From positions 1 to 27,446 of IMG/VR virus record IMGVR_UViG_3300037460_000298: a stretch of DNA of 27,446 nucleotides; one strand, given 5' to 3'. Below the pieces are notes generated by a model. It made no database searches. It was not told the origin of the DNA and was given only the letters and a program-made list of their open reading frames with translations. This document shows positions 1-7,615 of this stretch, one piece after another; position 1 is the first letter of the stretch, and each line of letters begins with the position of its first letter. The position numbers and the translations under genes were made by a program. Source of the stretch: a virus.

Positions 1-2
1 AG

Positions 3-125
3 GATTGCCCAGGCAAAGATGACTGCGAGCGCCTGGAAGATTTATGCGACATGGCAAAAACCGACAGCACATTAAAAAAGGAACTCGAACTCCTGGAATC
101 ACTCATGCAGCCAGGCAAAAATTAG
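3..125 (+). CDS. C-terminal end of an unidentified gene (partial)
   Basis: An open frame enters from the left edge and ends at TAG 123-125, giving about 40 residues rich in Asp, Glu, Lys and Leu with three Cys near the start (DCPGKDDCERLEDLC). The end looks helical and hydrophilic. No start codon is in the window and the family is not recognised. It reads in the same direction as all later genes and is followed by a long gene-free stretch, so it probably closes an upstream operon. Confidence 0.45.
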   Translation, partial: DCPGKDDCERLEDLCDMAKTDSTLKKELELLESLMQPGKN

Positions 126-143
126 TTTCGCCGATTTTTCCTT

Positions 144-656
144 AAAAAAGCCGGGAGATTAATTATTTTGAAAATCGACTTTTGAAACCCCCATAAACAG
201 GGGCTTACAGAGGCTCGGATTTCAAAAAATGCCGCTTTTTTTTTTCAACTTCAACGTTTTTAATTTTTTGCAGAATCACAAAACTTTTATTTTGAGTTTT
301 AGGTTTGTGAATTTTCGCAGAAATGAAAAAAGATTTTTTTCAGTTTCAGAGTTTTAATTTTTTAGCAGAATCGAAAAACATTTTTTTCCAAAACCGAAAA
401 CCTTTTATTTTTCAAATCTCTTTTGTTTTTTTTTCCAGAATCGAAAACCTTTTATTTTTCAAATCGGTTTTGTAATTTTTTTGCAGAATCGAAAAAGATT
501 TTTTTCAGCTCCAGAGTTTTATTTTTTTAGCAAAAATGAAAAAGGATTTATTTCACCAGAAAGAGTTGAATTTTTTGAAAATGGACGCCCTGTGTCGCCC
601 TATTCATGCGGGTTTCATTTTCCGTTTTTCAAAAAAATAATTCTCCCGGCTTTTTT
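144..656. repeat. Element with 87-bp imperfect terminal inverted repeats
   Basis: Bases 144-230 match the reverse complement of 570-656 without gaps (paired positions sum to 800). A hand count gives 65 of 87 identical. The outer 15 bases (AAAAAAGCCGGGAGA) are identical, and both arms share a core GAAACCC.CAT.AA.AGGG. Weak similarity continues outward to about 133 and 667. The 340-bp core is T-rich on the + strand. No transposase is present and no target-site duplication was seen. It could be a MITE-like insertion, a replication or recombination site, or a bidirectional terminator; the sequence does not decide. Confidence 0.7.
269..545. repeat. Degenerate T-rich direct repeats
   Basis: Variants of GCAGAATCGAAAA followed by long T-runs recur. 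A 24-base segment at 395-418 is repeated exactly at 442-465 (47-bp shift). A segment starting GCAGAA.(T/C)GAAAAA at 317 recurs at 483 with similar downstream text (166-bp shift). The units are imperfect and of uneven length, which suggests slippage or unequal recombination rather than a clean array. Confidence 0.6.
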
Positions 657-723
657 TCAGAAAAAACACGCAAAGAAATAAAATACTGACACCAGCGTTT
701 AATTTCCCCCAAAAGGATAAAAA

Positions 724-738
724 CCACTGACACAGTGG
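724..738. promoter_or_regulatory. 15-bp perfect palindrome, possible operator
   Basis: CCACTG-ACA-CAGTGG forms two perfect 6-bp arms around three bases, 20 bp upstream of the -33 element of the lysis promoter. No T-run follows directly, so an operator or mRNA hairpin is likelier than a terminator. Confidence 0.4.
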
Positions 739-757
739 ATTTACACCTGTTTTTCTA

Positions 758-788
758 TTGATTGTTGAGCCGCGCTGCCGTACTTTTG
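758..788 (+). promoter_or_regulatory. Bacteroidota-type promoter before the lysis block
   Basis: TTGA at 758-761, a 19-bp spacer and TACTTTTG at 781-788 match the -33/-7 (TTTG / TAnnTTTG) pattern. The spacing is the same as in the four promoter modules at the right end of the window. The -7 box ends only four bases before the ATG at 793. The transcript would therefore be almost leaderless for that start, or translation begins at the next in-frame ATG (823). Confidence 0.55.
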
Positions 789-792
789 TCAG

Positions 793-1248
793 ATGATAAA
801 AGCACTCGAACCGCGTCAAGCGATGTTATTATCAGCCGCGGATTTTTTTCTTTTGAAGGAAATCCCAGGAGAGCAGAACAATCCGATGATTCTCGGATGG
901 TTCCAGGATCTAGGATTTAACTGGATCCAAAATGACGAAACCGCCTGGTGCTCGCTTTTCATAAACTGGCTCGCCAAGGAAAACGGGATCGAACACAGCA
1001 AAAAACTGGACGCAAGATCCTGGATGAATATCGGAGAGAACGCGGAAAACCCATCCAAAGGTGATATTGTTGTTTTTTGGAGAGAATCCCTCGCCAATAG
1101 CTGGAAGGGACACGTCGGACTTTTTATGGGACAACAGGATGATCACATTTATTGCCTCGGAGGAAACCAGGACAACCAGGTCAATATTAAACCTTACCCT
1201 CTTAGCCGACTTTTAGGATTTCGCAAATTGAATTTTATAAATACATAA
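793..1248 (+). CDS. Endolysin, TIGR02594 / NlpC-P60-like peptidase
   Basis: Predicted cell-wall peptidase that lyses the host at the end of infection. The 151-residue product carries the family pattern: EIPGEQNNPMILGW near residues 23-36, the catalytic Cys in TAWCSLFINWL (Cys53), GDIVVFWR (90-97), His in GHVGLF (His107) and GGNQ (Asn125). No signal peptide is seen, so export would need the holin-like neighbour 10 bp downstream. The longest frame is given. The ATG at 823 (MLLSAADFF) fits better with usual family starts and with the promoter position. Family call is firm, exact start is not. Confidence 0.85.
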   Translation: MIKALEPRQAMLLSAADFFLLKEIPGEQNNPMILGWFQDLGFNWIQNDETAWCSLFINWLAKENGIEHSKKLDARSWMNIGENAENPSKGDIVVFWRESLANSWKGHVGLFMGQQDDHIYCLGGNQDNQVNIKPYPLSRLLGFRKLNFINT

Positions 1249-1258
1249 ATAAACCGTC

Positions 1259-1561
1259 ATGGATTGGATGAACGAAGTATGGCCGCAAATTGCAACCTAT
1301 ATATCAATTCCCTATTTATTGACTTTTATTCTTTTAAGCTACCTGGTTAAAAAATACCTGGAGCACGTCCTGGAGAAGATAACCAGGTTTAAATGGCGAA
1401 CAGTTTACACCGTTTTATTTTTAGGGATCCTGCTCGCCGTTCCTTTTTTGATATGGACCGAAGCAAGCTGGGTCCAGGTATTATTCAGTTACGCCGTTGG
1501 AACCAGCCTCCATGAATTGTGCTTTAGATACATCGAAAAGCTATTTATAAAAAAAAAATAA
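1259..1561 (+). CDS. Holin-like small membrane protein
   Basis: The 100-residue product has three hydrophobic segments (about 11-30, 47-66 and 70-88) separated by charged turns and ends in a Lys-rich tail. This is the size and shape of a phage holin, and it lies 10 bp after the endolysin. No specific holin family is recognised. The reading frame ends on an A10 tract (1549-1558) followed at once by TAA. The -1 frame continues into a zinc-ribbon coding stretch, so a longer 132-residue form is possible (see next entry). A plain membrane accessory protein remains an alternative. Confidence 0.6.
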   Translation: MDWMNEVWPQIATYISIPYLLTFILLSYLVKKYLEHVLEKITRFKWRTVYTVLFLGILLAVPFLIWTEASWVQVLFSYAVGTSLHELCFRYIEKLFIKKK

Positions 1562-1656
1562 AACCCTGTAATTGTAAAAAGGACAGCGGATGGACGTATG
1601 TCAAGGCTTGCAATTTTTGCGGAAAGCCTAAGAAAGACAGCTGGGTTATACTATGA
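1558..1656 (+). CDS. Zinc-ribbon segment, likely -1 frameshift tail of the holin-like protein
   Basis: In the -1 frame relative to the gene before it, an open stretch encodes 32 residues with CNC, 11 residues, then CNFC, a four-cysteine zinc-ribbon pattern, ending WVIL. It has no ATG, GTG or TTG start and opens directly from the A10 tract at 1549-1558. Slippage there by ribosome or RNA polymerase would give a 132-residue membrane protein with a zinc-ribbon tail (Cys104, 106, 118, 121). The stop at 1654-1656 overlaps the next start as ATGA, the usual mark of coupled translation, which supports real coding. Alternatives are a homopolymer sequencing error or initiation at ATA 1558. Confidence 0.55.
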   Translation: MKPCNCKKDSGWTYVKACNFCGKPKKDSWVIL

Positions 1657-2396
1657 ACAAATTAAGCAACATAATCGATAAAACGGGAAAATGGCTCTCC
1701 CGGATAAGAACAATCGCATTCTTTGTTTTGATTGTATTTTTATTTTTATCGATTTTCAAACATGGATGCGACCGCGACGAAATCGCGGATTTGATCCAGC
1801 GGACCACAGGCTTAAACCTTGAAAACGATATCCTGCACAATCACATCGATGAACGCGACTCGATGCTGATAAAAAAAGAGGAAGTAATCGACAACCTCCA
1901 GGCAGCAATCCAGCGGAGCGAAGGAAAGGTGAACGGAATGGTTACCGCTTACGCAAAATTGAATGACAAATATGACCACCTGGCCGACTCGATCCTTACA
2001 ATCCCGGCGGATTCCAGTTACAGATTTTTGGATTTTCAGGCATATCCAAGCAGAGGCATCCGGAAATTTCCATTTTCAGGGGACCAGGTCCAAAGGATCC
2101 ACCTGACCTGGATGGAGCGAATATCCCTGTCCGATATGAACCTGAACCTGAAGGACCGGATCCACGAATTAAACGACCAGCTGCTGCTGAAGGATTCAGT
2201 CGCGATAAATTCAGAACAGAAGATGGTCCTCATGCAAGCCAGCACCAGAGATTACCAGGAAATCATTATAAATAAAGACGAAATAATTGAAGGCCAGGAT
2301 GACTTTATAAAAAAGAAAAAGAAACAAACCAAAATCGGTCGATTTGTCGCGGGAGCCGTAATTGTAATTCTTGCGATCCTGGCCGGAACAGGTTAA
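1653..2396 (+). CDS. Two-TM coiled-coil lysis protein, spanin-like
   Basis: The 247-residue product has an N-terminal membrane segment (about 20-36), a long charged helical region (about 45-115 and 155-220) likely to form coiled coils, and a C-terminal membrane segment (about 228-246) after a KKKKKQ basic patch. Its position after endolysin and holin, with an ATGA overlap to the zinc-ribbon frame, suggests a role in lysis, perhaps linking membranes as spanins do. No lipobox or Rz/Rz1 pair is seen, so spanin function is inference from topology and place. The middle part (SSYRFLDFQAYPS) is not recognised. Confidence 0.5.
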   Translation: MNKLSNIIDKTGKWLSRIRTIAFFVLIVFLFLSIFKHGCDRDEIADLIQRTTGLNLENDILHNHIDERDSMLIKKEEVIDNLQAAIQRSEGKVNGMVTAYAKLNDKYDHLADSILTIPADSSYRFLDFQAYPSRGIRKFPFSGDQVQRIHLTWMERISLSDMNLNLKDRIHELNDQLLLKDSVAINSEQKMVLMQASTRDYQEIIINKDEIIEGQDDFIKKKKKQTKIGRFVAGAVIVILAILAGTG

Positions 2397-2407
2397 ACGA
2401 CAACGAC

Positions 2408-3031
2408 ATGAGCTTTATTCTTGATCAAGATTACTCGGTTTTAATTACCGATGACCAGCTGGCACAAATAACACAAAGCCAATCAGACATCGACGTCTGC
2501 CTGTTGCAATCAGAGGAAGAAGTCAAGGAATACCTCCGTCACCGCTTTAACGTTGAGGTGGATATGCGATCATTCCAGATCTCCACAACAGGCACAGGCG
2601 TCACGGCTGTTGAAACGGATCGGATCTATCAAAGCACCACAAATAAATTCTATATCTGCACAGCCGACGCAACAAGCGAAAGCCTCACAGATACAAATTT
2701 TTTTGAAGAGGAAGATGACCGGAACCAAAAGCTGGTCCAGGTAACAACCGATGTTTTTTTGTATCACCTTCACACCAGGCTCAATCCCAGGAACGTCCCG
2801 ATGCACAGGAAAATCAGATATGACGGGGATGGAGATATTCAAAAAGCGATGAGCGCAACCAAATGGTTACTCATGGTTCAGAAGGGAACGATCACTCCCG
2901 CCCTGACCATTATCGTGGATGACGAAGGAGAACCACCCGACTCCGGACAATCAATCGAATTCGGACATTCGCCTCGCGATGGGCAGAGAGGACTCCGGAG
3001 TGATCGCTTCGACCATTTAACAGGAAATTAA
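2408..3031 (+). CDS. Mu gp36-like neck protein (DUF1320)
   Basis: The product is 207 residues long. It starts with the typical FILDQDYSVLITDDQLAQIT segment, followed by a helical part (EEVKEYLRHRFNVE), a helix with YHLHTRLNPRNVPMHRKIRYD and KAMSATKWLLMVQKGTITP. The Mu gp36 / DUF1320 family is thought to act at the head-tail connector. In many Mu-like phages it lies after the capsid gene; here it precedes the portal. The tail (EFGHSPRDGQRG) resembles the glycine/arginine end of family members. Function is by family analogy. Confidence 0.7.
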   Translation: MSFILDQDYSVLITDDQLAQITQSQSDIDVCLLQSEEEVKEYLRHRFNVEVDMRSFQISTTGTGVTAVETDRIYQSTTNKFYICTADATSESLTDTNFFEEEDDRNQKLVQVTTDVFLYHLHTRLNPRNVPMHRKIRYDGDGDIQKAMSATKWLLMVQKGTITPALTIIVDDEGEPPDSGQSIEFGHSPRDGQRGLRSDRFDHLTGN

Positions 3032-3042
3032 ATATTTGAAAA

Positions 3043-4377
3043 ATGGCTTCAATAGTAGATAGAATCAGAGGGAAAACAAACGGTGAGATTCCAGCCGCGA
3101 AGGTTACAAATTTTGTAACCGCCCTCAGAAAATTCATCCGGAAAGTAAATCACCCATCAGCGCTTAATCAGATCGATCCCCGCCAGCTTTACAGATTCAC
3201 CTGGACCATTGATGAATGGCAGATCGCCGTCGATAATGCAGAGGACGTTCATTCTCAAAATTTATACGACCTGGCTGAAATATTTAATGACGTCGTGGAC
3301 GATTATGCCGTGGCATCATCGATGGCACAAAGGACAGCCAAAGCGATCAATTCAAAAATTATGTTCGTTAACCAGGACGGAACAGAGAATGAAAACATAA
3401 AGCCGTTTTTTCTAAATGTAGATGGATCGCAAAAACCATGGTTTAGGCGCTGGCTTAAGATAGCAATGGATTCCAAATATTACGGATTCGCCGTCGCGGA
3501 ACTGGGATCCTTTGTTGATGGCCAATTCCGCCGGGTAGAAGGCCGCGCCGCCTGTGAAAAGATTCCCTATGAGAACCTTCTCCCGATGTACAGGTTTATA
3601 AAAATGGATGCCGAAGCAGGATCCGCACCAGGGAACATCATGTCAATGGATCGTGGCCCGTTTTCAAAATGGCTCGTTCCGATGGGGGAGAAGAATGACA
3701 TCGGGCTTTTAAATAAAGCAACCCCTTATGTAATATGGAAACAGATATTTGCAAATTGGAGCCAGCATGCTGAAATCTTCGGTCAACCATTCCGGGAAGG
3801 AAGAACAGACGTTTATGATCCGGAACGCAAAGAGCAGATGAGGAAAATGTTTGAAGAAATGGTCGGCTCCACATACGGAATCTTCCATCCGGATGATGAA
3901 ATCGAATACATAGAAACCAGCAAGACGGATGCCTTCAAAATATACGATGCGCTGATCGAGCGATGCGACCAGGCCATTGTAAAAATATTCCTTTCGCAGA
4001 CAGGGACCACAGAGGAAAAAGCATTTGTGGGATCCACCGAGGCACACGAACGGGTCATGTCGGATATTGTAATGAATGACCGATTTGATCTATCTGAATT
4101 TTTCGAGGATATCCTGATTCCAAAACTAAGGAAGATCGGAGCGATCCCGCTCAATGAATCCTTTTCGATGGTTTGGATTGTTGAGGAACACCTTTCTTTA
4201 ATTCAATGGGCCGAAATAATCACCAAGCTCTCAGCAAATTATTCTATCCCGATCGACGAAATAAACAAGCGATTTGATATCGACGTTGAGGAAAAATTAT
4301 TCCCTGAACAAGCACCAGGAGCTCTCGCAGATGAAATCGACAAAAAAAAGTTGAATAATGGCACGAACAATAAATGA
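3043..4377 (+). CDS. Portal protein, Mu gp29-like (DUF935)
   Basis: The 444-residue product has the usual length for Mu-like portals. Recognisable parts are a helical region with DDYAVASSMAQRTAKAINSK near 90-110, YYGFAVAELGSF near 145-160, and IFANWSQHAEIFGQPFREGRTD near 235-256. The last is the conserved W...FG.P segment of DUF935, followed by a GSTEAHERVMSDIVMNDR helix. It would form the dodecameric ring at the capsid vertex through which DNA enters. No large terminase gene lies upstream in the window, which is unusual. The 3' end overlaps the next gene by 20 bp. Confidence 0.8.
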   Translation: MASIVDRIRGKTNGEIPAAKVTNFVTALRKFIRKVNHPSALNQIDPRQLYRFTWTIDEWQIAVDNAEDVHSQNLYDLAEIFNDVVDDYAVASSMAQRTAKAINSKIMFVNQDGTENENIKPFFLNVDGSQKPWFRRWLKIAMDSKYYGFAVAELGSFVDGQFRRVEGRAACEKIPYENLLPMYRFIKMDAEAGSAPGNIMSMDRGPFSKWLVPMGEKNDIGLLNKATPYVIWKQIFANWSQHAEIFGQPFREGRTDVYDPERKEQMRKMFEEMVGSTYGIFHPDDEIEYIETSKTDAFKIYDALIERCDQAIVKIFLSQTGTTEEKAFVGSTEAHERVMSDIVMNDRFDLSEFFEDILIPKLRKIGAIPLNESFSMVWIVEEHLSLIQWAEIITKLSANYSIPIDEINKRFDIDVEEKLFPEQAPGALADEIDKKKLNNGTNNK

Positions 4378-5218
4378 AATATACGGGGAGATGATCCTCG
4401 AAAAAGAAGAGTCGCCTTATTTAACAGGCTTGACCAGCAACAGCCGCGTCGCAGTATGGCGCTTATTATTCTACATTTGCGCCGTCGCAGTAAAAGTCGT
4501 GGAGGATCTTTATTCTTTACACGTGGCAGAAGTTGAAAAAGCCGGACTGGAAGCAATCGCAGGAACCCTGGCATGGTACGCAGCGCAAACATTACTTTAT
4601 CAATTTGGGGATGAATTGAGTTATGACGCGGAAAGCGGAAATTTCGGTTATGAAATTATTGATCCGGATAAACGAGTCGTCAAATTAGCGACTGCCCAGG
4701 ACGACTCGACAGGCCGCGTTTTTATAAAAGCGGCGAAAATAGATACAGGAACAGGAATCCCGGAACCATTATCGGTCAATGAATTAGCCGGACTTACAGG
4801 ATATTGGAATCAAAAGAAATTCGCAGGAACCACAATGGTGGTCACCAGCGATCTGCCGGACCTGGCTCACATCGCTTACAGAATCATTTATGACCCAAAT
4901 ATTTTAAATCAAGACGGGGAATTATTACTCGATACTGCCATCAAACCTGTTGAGGACGCAATCAACCAATTTTTTGTTGATTTTGGAATCCAAAATTTCG
5001 CTGGCATTTTTCAGATCGTGGACATTACCGATTACATACAGGATGTCCAGGGAATTATCAACACCGCGCCAACGATAATCGACATGACAAAGAATGACGG
5101 ATCGGGATTTATAAATGTACTGGCAACCCAGGACAACCGTTATGAGAGCGTCGCGGGTTACATAATTGTGGATCCCTTATATCCGCTGACAGGACAAATT
5201 ATTTATAATCCAGTCTAA
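4358..5218 (+). CDS. Putative baseplate protein, gpJ-like
   Basis: The 286-residue product begins MARTINEIYGEMI...LTGLTSNSRVAVWRLLFYICAVAV and includes LAWYAAQTLLYQFGDEL. These features recall a family found in Mu-like phages of Bacteroidota that seems to replace baseplate J. The end contains TKNDGSGFINVLATQDNRYESVAGYIIVDP. It overlaps the portal by 20 bp and shares one base with the next gene, which looks gpI-like, as J and I pairs do in P2- and Mu-like phages. The function is inference from neighbours and general form. Confidence 0.45.
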   Translation: MARTINEIYGEMILEKEESPYLTGLTSNSRVAVWRLLFYICAVAVKVVEDLYSLHVAEVEKAGLEAIAGTLAWYAAQTLLYQFGDELSYDAESGNFGYEIIDPDKRVVKLATAQDDSTGRVFIKAAKIDTGTGIPEPLSVNELAGLTGYWNQKKFAGTTMVVTSDLPDLAHIAYRIIYDPNILNQDGELLLDTAIKPVEDAINQFFVDFGIQNFAGIFQIVDITDYIQDVQGIINTAPTIIDMTKNDGSGFINVLATQDNRYESVAGYIIVDPLYPLTGQIIYNPV

Positions 5219-5754
5219 TGGACATACAAATTTTTAGCATAACCTGGATCAATATTGCAGACAATATGCTGCCCTGGTACTGGCGCGATTTAGAACCATT
5301 CTCGCCGGGAGTGGATAATCGATACTGGTTAAGAGATTACAACCGCGCAATTTTAATGTCCATCGAAAGCATCACGGATGATTTATTTGAACTGGCTTTT
5401 AACATACAGAAAAAAACAAACAGGACGGGCCAGCATGGAGTCCTGGAGATTTCTATAAATACGGATTTTGATCCGACATTAAGACGACTATTCCTGACGG
5501 ATGCCTTCGGACCAGCCAATTATAATTTTGATTTCTATAAGCAGGGAGAGGTGGATCCCACACCGCAAAGTTTTTATAAAGAAGGAGAGGTGGATCCATT
5601 CCCGAAAATATTCTGGTTAGGAATTGAAAGCGCTGGAGAATTTGATTTTATAGTAAATATCCCAAGCGCCGTCGGCATCGATGTGGCTCAACTTCGCAGC
5701 GTCGTCGATACTTACAAGCAAGCAGGAAAAATTTATGACGTAATATTCTTTTAA
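5218..5754 (+). CDS. Putative baseplate/tail protein, gpI-like
   Basis: The 178-residue product has an N-terminal aromatic part (NMLPWYWRDLEPFSPGVDNRYWLRDYNRAI), a central ISINTDFDPTLRRLFLTDAFGP segment and a C-terminal beta-rich half ending VDTYKQAGKIYDVIFF. Its size and position after the gpJ-like gene and before a fiber-like gene match tail protein I / Mu gp48 proteins that link fibers to the baseplate. A 13-residue in-frame duplication (YKQGEVDPTPQSF / YKEGEVDPFPKIF) lies near residues 107-132. The start overlaps the preceding stop (TAATGG). Confidence 0.45.
   Translation: MDIQIFSITWINIADNMLPWYWRDLEPFSPGVDNRYWLRDYNRAILMSIESITDDLFELAFNIQKKTNRTGQHGVLEISINTDFDPTLRRLFLTDAFGPANYNFDFYKQGEVDPTPQSFYKEGEVDPFPKIFWLGIESAGEFDFIVNIPSAVGIDVAQLRSVVDTYKQAGKIYDVIFF
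5536..5613 (+). repeat. In-frame tandem duplication, 39-bp period
   Basis: TATAA..A.GGAGAGGTGGATCC occurs at 5536-5558 and again at 5575-5597, 39 bp apart, so that 13 residues are repeated in the gpI-like protein. The remaining bases of each unit have diverged. Confidence 0.7.
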
Positions 5755-5756
5755 TT

Positions 5757-6809
5757 ATGACAAACAGAAAATTATGGTTCACAGGTGGAGAGCCGGATGT
5801 AAACATCGATGACCTCCAGCGAAACGTGGATGCAGTATTCAGATCCTATGATGCGATGTTCGGCGCTTTCAATATAGGGACAAATCTAAATTACATCGTC
5901 GTCGGCTGCATTCCAACGATTCTCGCGGGAGTTTCTGCGACGGTAACAGACGGTTATATTTGGCTGAACGATGAAATTTTAAGAGTCGATGCACAAAGCA
6001 CGCCTTTCGTTTCGAGCGACCAATATTATTATGAAAAGGATGTAACTTATGATCCCGCTGGGGATAAGGTTTACAACGATGCCGTCCCCAGGGAAACCTG
6101 GCAAATAAACCGGGGAGTTTTAGTCAACGGGACTGGCGCTCCGCTTCCATCGAACGTCCTGGACACCCAAGGATTCACGATGCCGGACAAAATCAAGCAA
6201 ATCATTGAAGGAAATCTTGTTGAATTCAATGCACAAAGTTTCGCGATTCAAAACACCGATGAATTAGTTAAGGCCGGGATCAGCGGCGCTGGTAATACCT
6301 GGATTATGACCGTTCCGGACACCAATATAATCGCATCAACGGAGGTATTTTTTCTGCACTTTTTCGATCATGCACCAGGAACGGGTTTTGGCATTTATGA
6401 GATCCGAACGGTGAGTGGATTTCTGATCACAACGGTCACGGAGCCGACCTTTTTAATGTACGTAAATGACCAGGGAACGATTAAAGAATTTTGGAGATTA
6501 TCCCTGGTTCCAGTCGGCGCACCTATTAATTTTGCAATAGGGCCGTGGAATATGGACACCGTCGCAACTGTAGTAATTCCACATGGTTTATTAGATAAAA
6601 ACTTGATACGCAGCGTCCAGGCAACAATTATAAATGACACCGGAGATACGCTTTTCAGTTTTTCAAATATGAATGGGGGATGGTTCAGGTGGGACGATAC
6701 AAACGTGATCCTGGAGCGCGAATCTGGAAATGCATCCCTATTTGATAACACGGAATTTAATGACGCAGTACTTGATCGCGGCTTTTTACTAATATTCCTA
6801 TTCACATAA
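5757..6809 (+). CDS. Fiber- or collar-like tail protein
   Basis: The 350-residue product starts with TGGEPDVNIDDLQRNVDAVFRSYDAMFGAF, then a beta-rich part (ILAGVSATVTDGYIWLNDEILRVD, SSDQYYYEKDVTYDPAGDKVYND) and a C-terminal domain with WNMDTVATVVIPHGL and DTLFSFSNMNGGWFRWDD. The pattern of a short helical start followed by beta-strand domains with ATVTDGYIWLN is common in baseplate-attached fiber proteins. Its place after the gpI-like gene supports this. No S74 or collagen-like part is present. Receptor binding is inferred only. Confidence 0.5.
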   Translation: MTNRKLWFTGGEPDVNIDDLQRNVDAVFRSYDAMFGAFNIGTNLNYIVVGCIPTILAGVSATVTDGYIWLNDEILRVDAQSTPFVSSDQYYYEKDVTYDPAGDKVYNDAVPRETWQINRGVLVNGTGAPLPSNVLDTQGFTMPDKIKQIIEGNLVEFNAQSFAIQNTDELVKAGISGAGNTWIMTVPDTNIIASTEVFFLHFFDHAPGTGFGIYEIRTVSGFLITTVTEPTFLMYVNDQGTIKEFWRLSLVPVGAPINFAIGPWNMDTVATVVIPHGLLDKNLIRSVQATIINDTGDTLFSFSNMNGGWFRWDDTNVILERESGNASLFDNTEFNDAVLDRGFLLIFLFT

Positions 6810-7609
6810 TGGCAGAATGGACATCAGCGATGAATCGCCAGTTGATAGAAGGAGTTTATGGTGGAGTCATAACAGCCTTTAATTTGCCGGAAAAATTATT
6901 CGAGTTTTCCTTTGCTGAACTTATGGGCCAGGTCGATGAGGGATTTGTGCCGGAGCAAACGGTTTTAAATAAAGAATTGATTTATAAAGGATTCAGGAAA
7001 AACATAAATGAAACTGCAGGAGCAAAAACAGCCAGCAATGTAATCCAGCTGAATGAGGATGTATTTCTGCCCGACGGATCGAAGCGACCATTCAAAGATT
7101 TTTCTGCAAGAGCCTCCCGCGTCAATAAACAGTATAATCAAATCTGGCTGAAAACGGAACAAAACACAGCCTTCTCATCAGCGCAATCAGCAGACCGATG
7201 GGTGCGAACCCAGGATCAAAAAGAAACATTTCCGATGCTCCAATATCAAACCGTGAACGATGGCCGGGTCCGTCCGGAACACCGGGACTGGGATGGAATC
7301 GTAAAACCAGTCGACGATCCATTCTGGGACACCCGGATCCCGCCGAATGGATGGAACTGCCGATGCCGCGTTATCAGATTAAGACAGGCAAATGAAACAA
7401 ACCTGGATGACCAGCGCAAACAGGTAAACAAAGATCGAGCAACCAGGGGAGAACCAGCCGTCCCAAACCTGAAAAATTCATCGGACATTTTCAATATCAA
7501 TCCAGCAAAATCAAAATACATTTTTAAGGAATCACAAACGCCATACTTCGCTGATGCGGCGAGATTCACAAAGCAGGGAAAAAATAATTATGGATTAGGT
7601 TATAAATAA
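6809..7609 (+). CDS. Minor head / head morphogenesis protein (Mu gpF, SPP1 gp7-like)
   Basis: The 266-residue product carries the family signature VRPEHRDWDG at about 154-163 and FWDTRIPPNGWNCRCRVIRL at 172-191, with the conserved PP.GWNCRCR motif. SPP1 gp7-like proteins bind the portal and join the procapsid early in assembly. In Mu-like genomes this gene normally follows the portal directly. Here three baseplate and fiber genes lie between. The start shares its first base with the previous stop (TAATGG). Confidence 0.85.
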   Translation: MAEWTSAMNRQLIEGVYGGVITAFNLPEKLFEFSFAELMGQVDEGFVPEQTVLNKELIYKGFRKNINETAGAKTASNVIQLNEDVFLPDGSKRPFKDFSARASRVNKQYNQIWLKTEQNTAFSSAQSADRWVRTQDQKETFPMLQYQTVNDGRVRPEHRDWDGIVKPVDDPFWDTRIPPNGWNCRCRVIRLRQANETNLDDQRKQVNKDRATRGEPAVPNLKNSSDIFNINPAKSKYIFKESQTPYFADAARFTKQGKNNYGLGYK

Positions 7610-7615
7610 AGCAAA

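Larger units (their letters stand above)
126..792. other. Long intergenic region, T-rich, no supported gene
   Basis: About 670 bp without a convincing gene. It holds, in order, a long imperfect inverted repeat (144-656), an inner core of T-runs and degenerate direct repeats, a 15-bp palindrome (724-738) and a promoter (758-788). Short open frames exist here but are low-complexity Phe/Lys strings produced by the T-runs. Confidence 0.7.

Noticed and set aside
481-681. Open frame of 66 residues in the T-rich element
   Set aside because: Phe/Lys low-complexity product created by T-runs and spanning the right arm of the inverted repeat; no leader or neighbours that support coding.
1547-1561. Treating the A10 end of the holin-like gene as a certain frameshift
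   Set aside because: Held as a hypothesis only, because an A10 run is also a common place for sequencing or assembly error.
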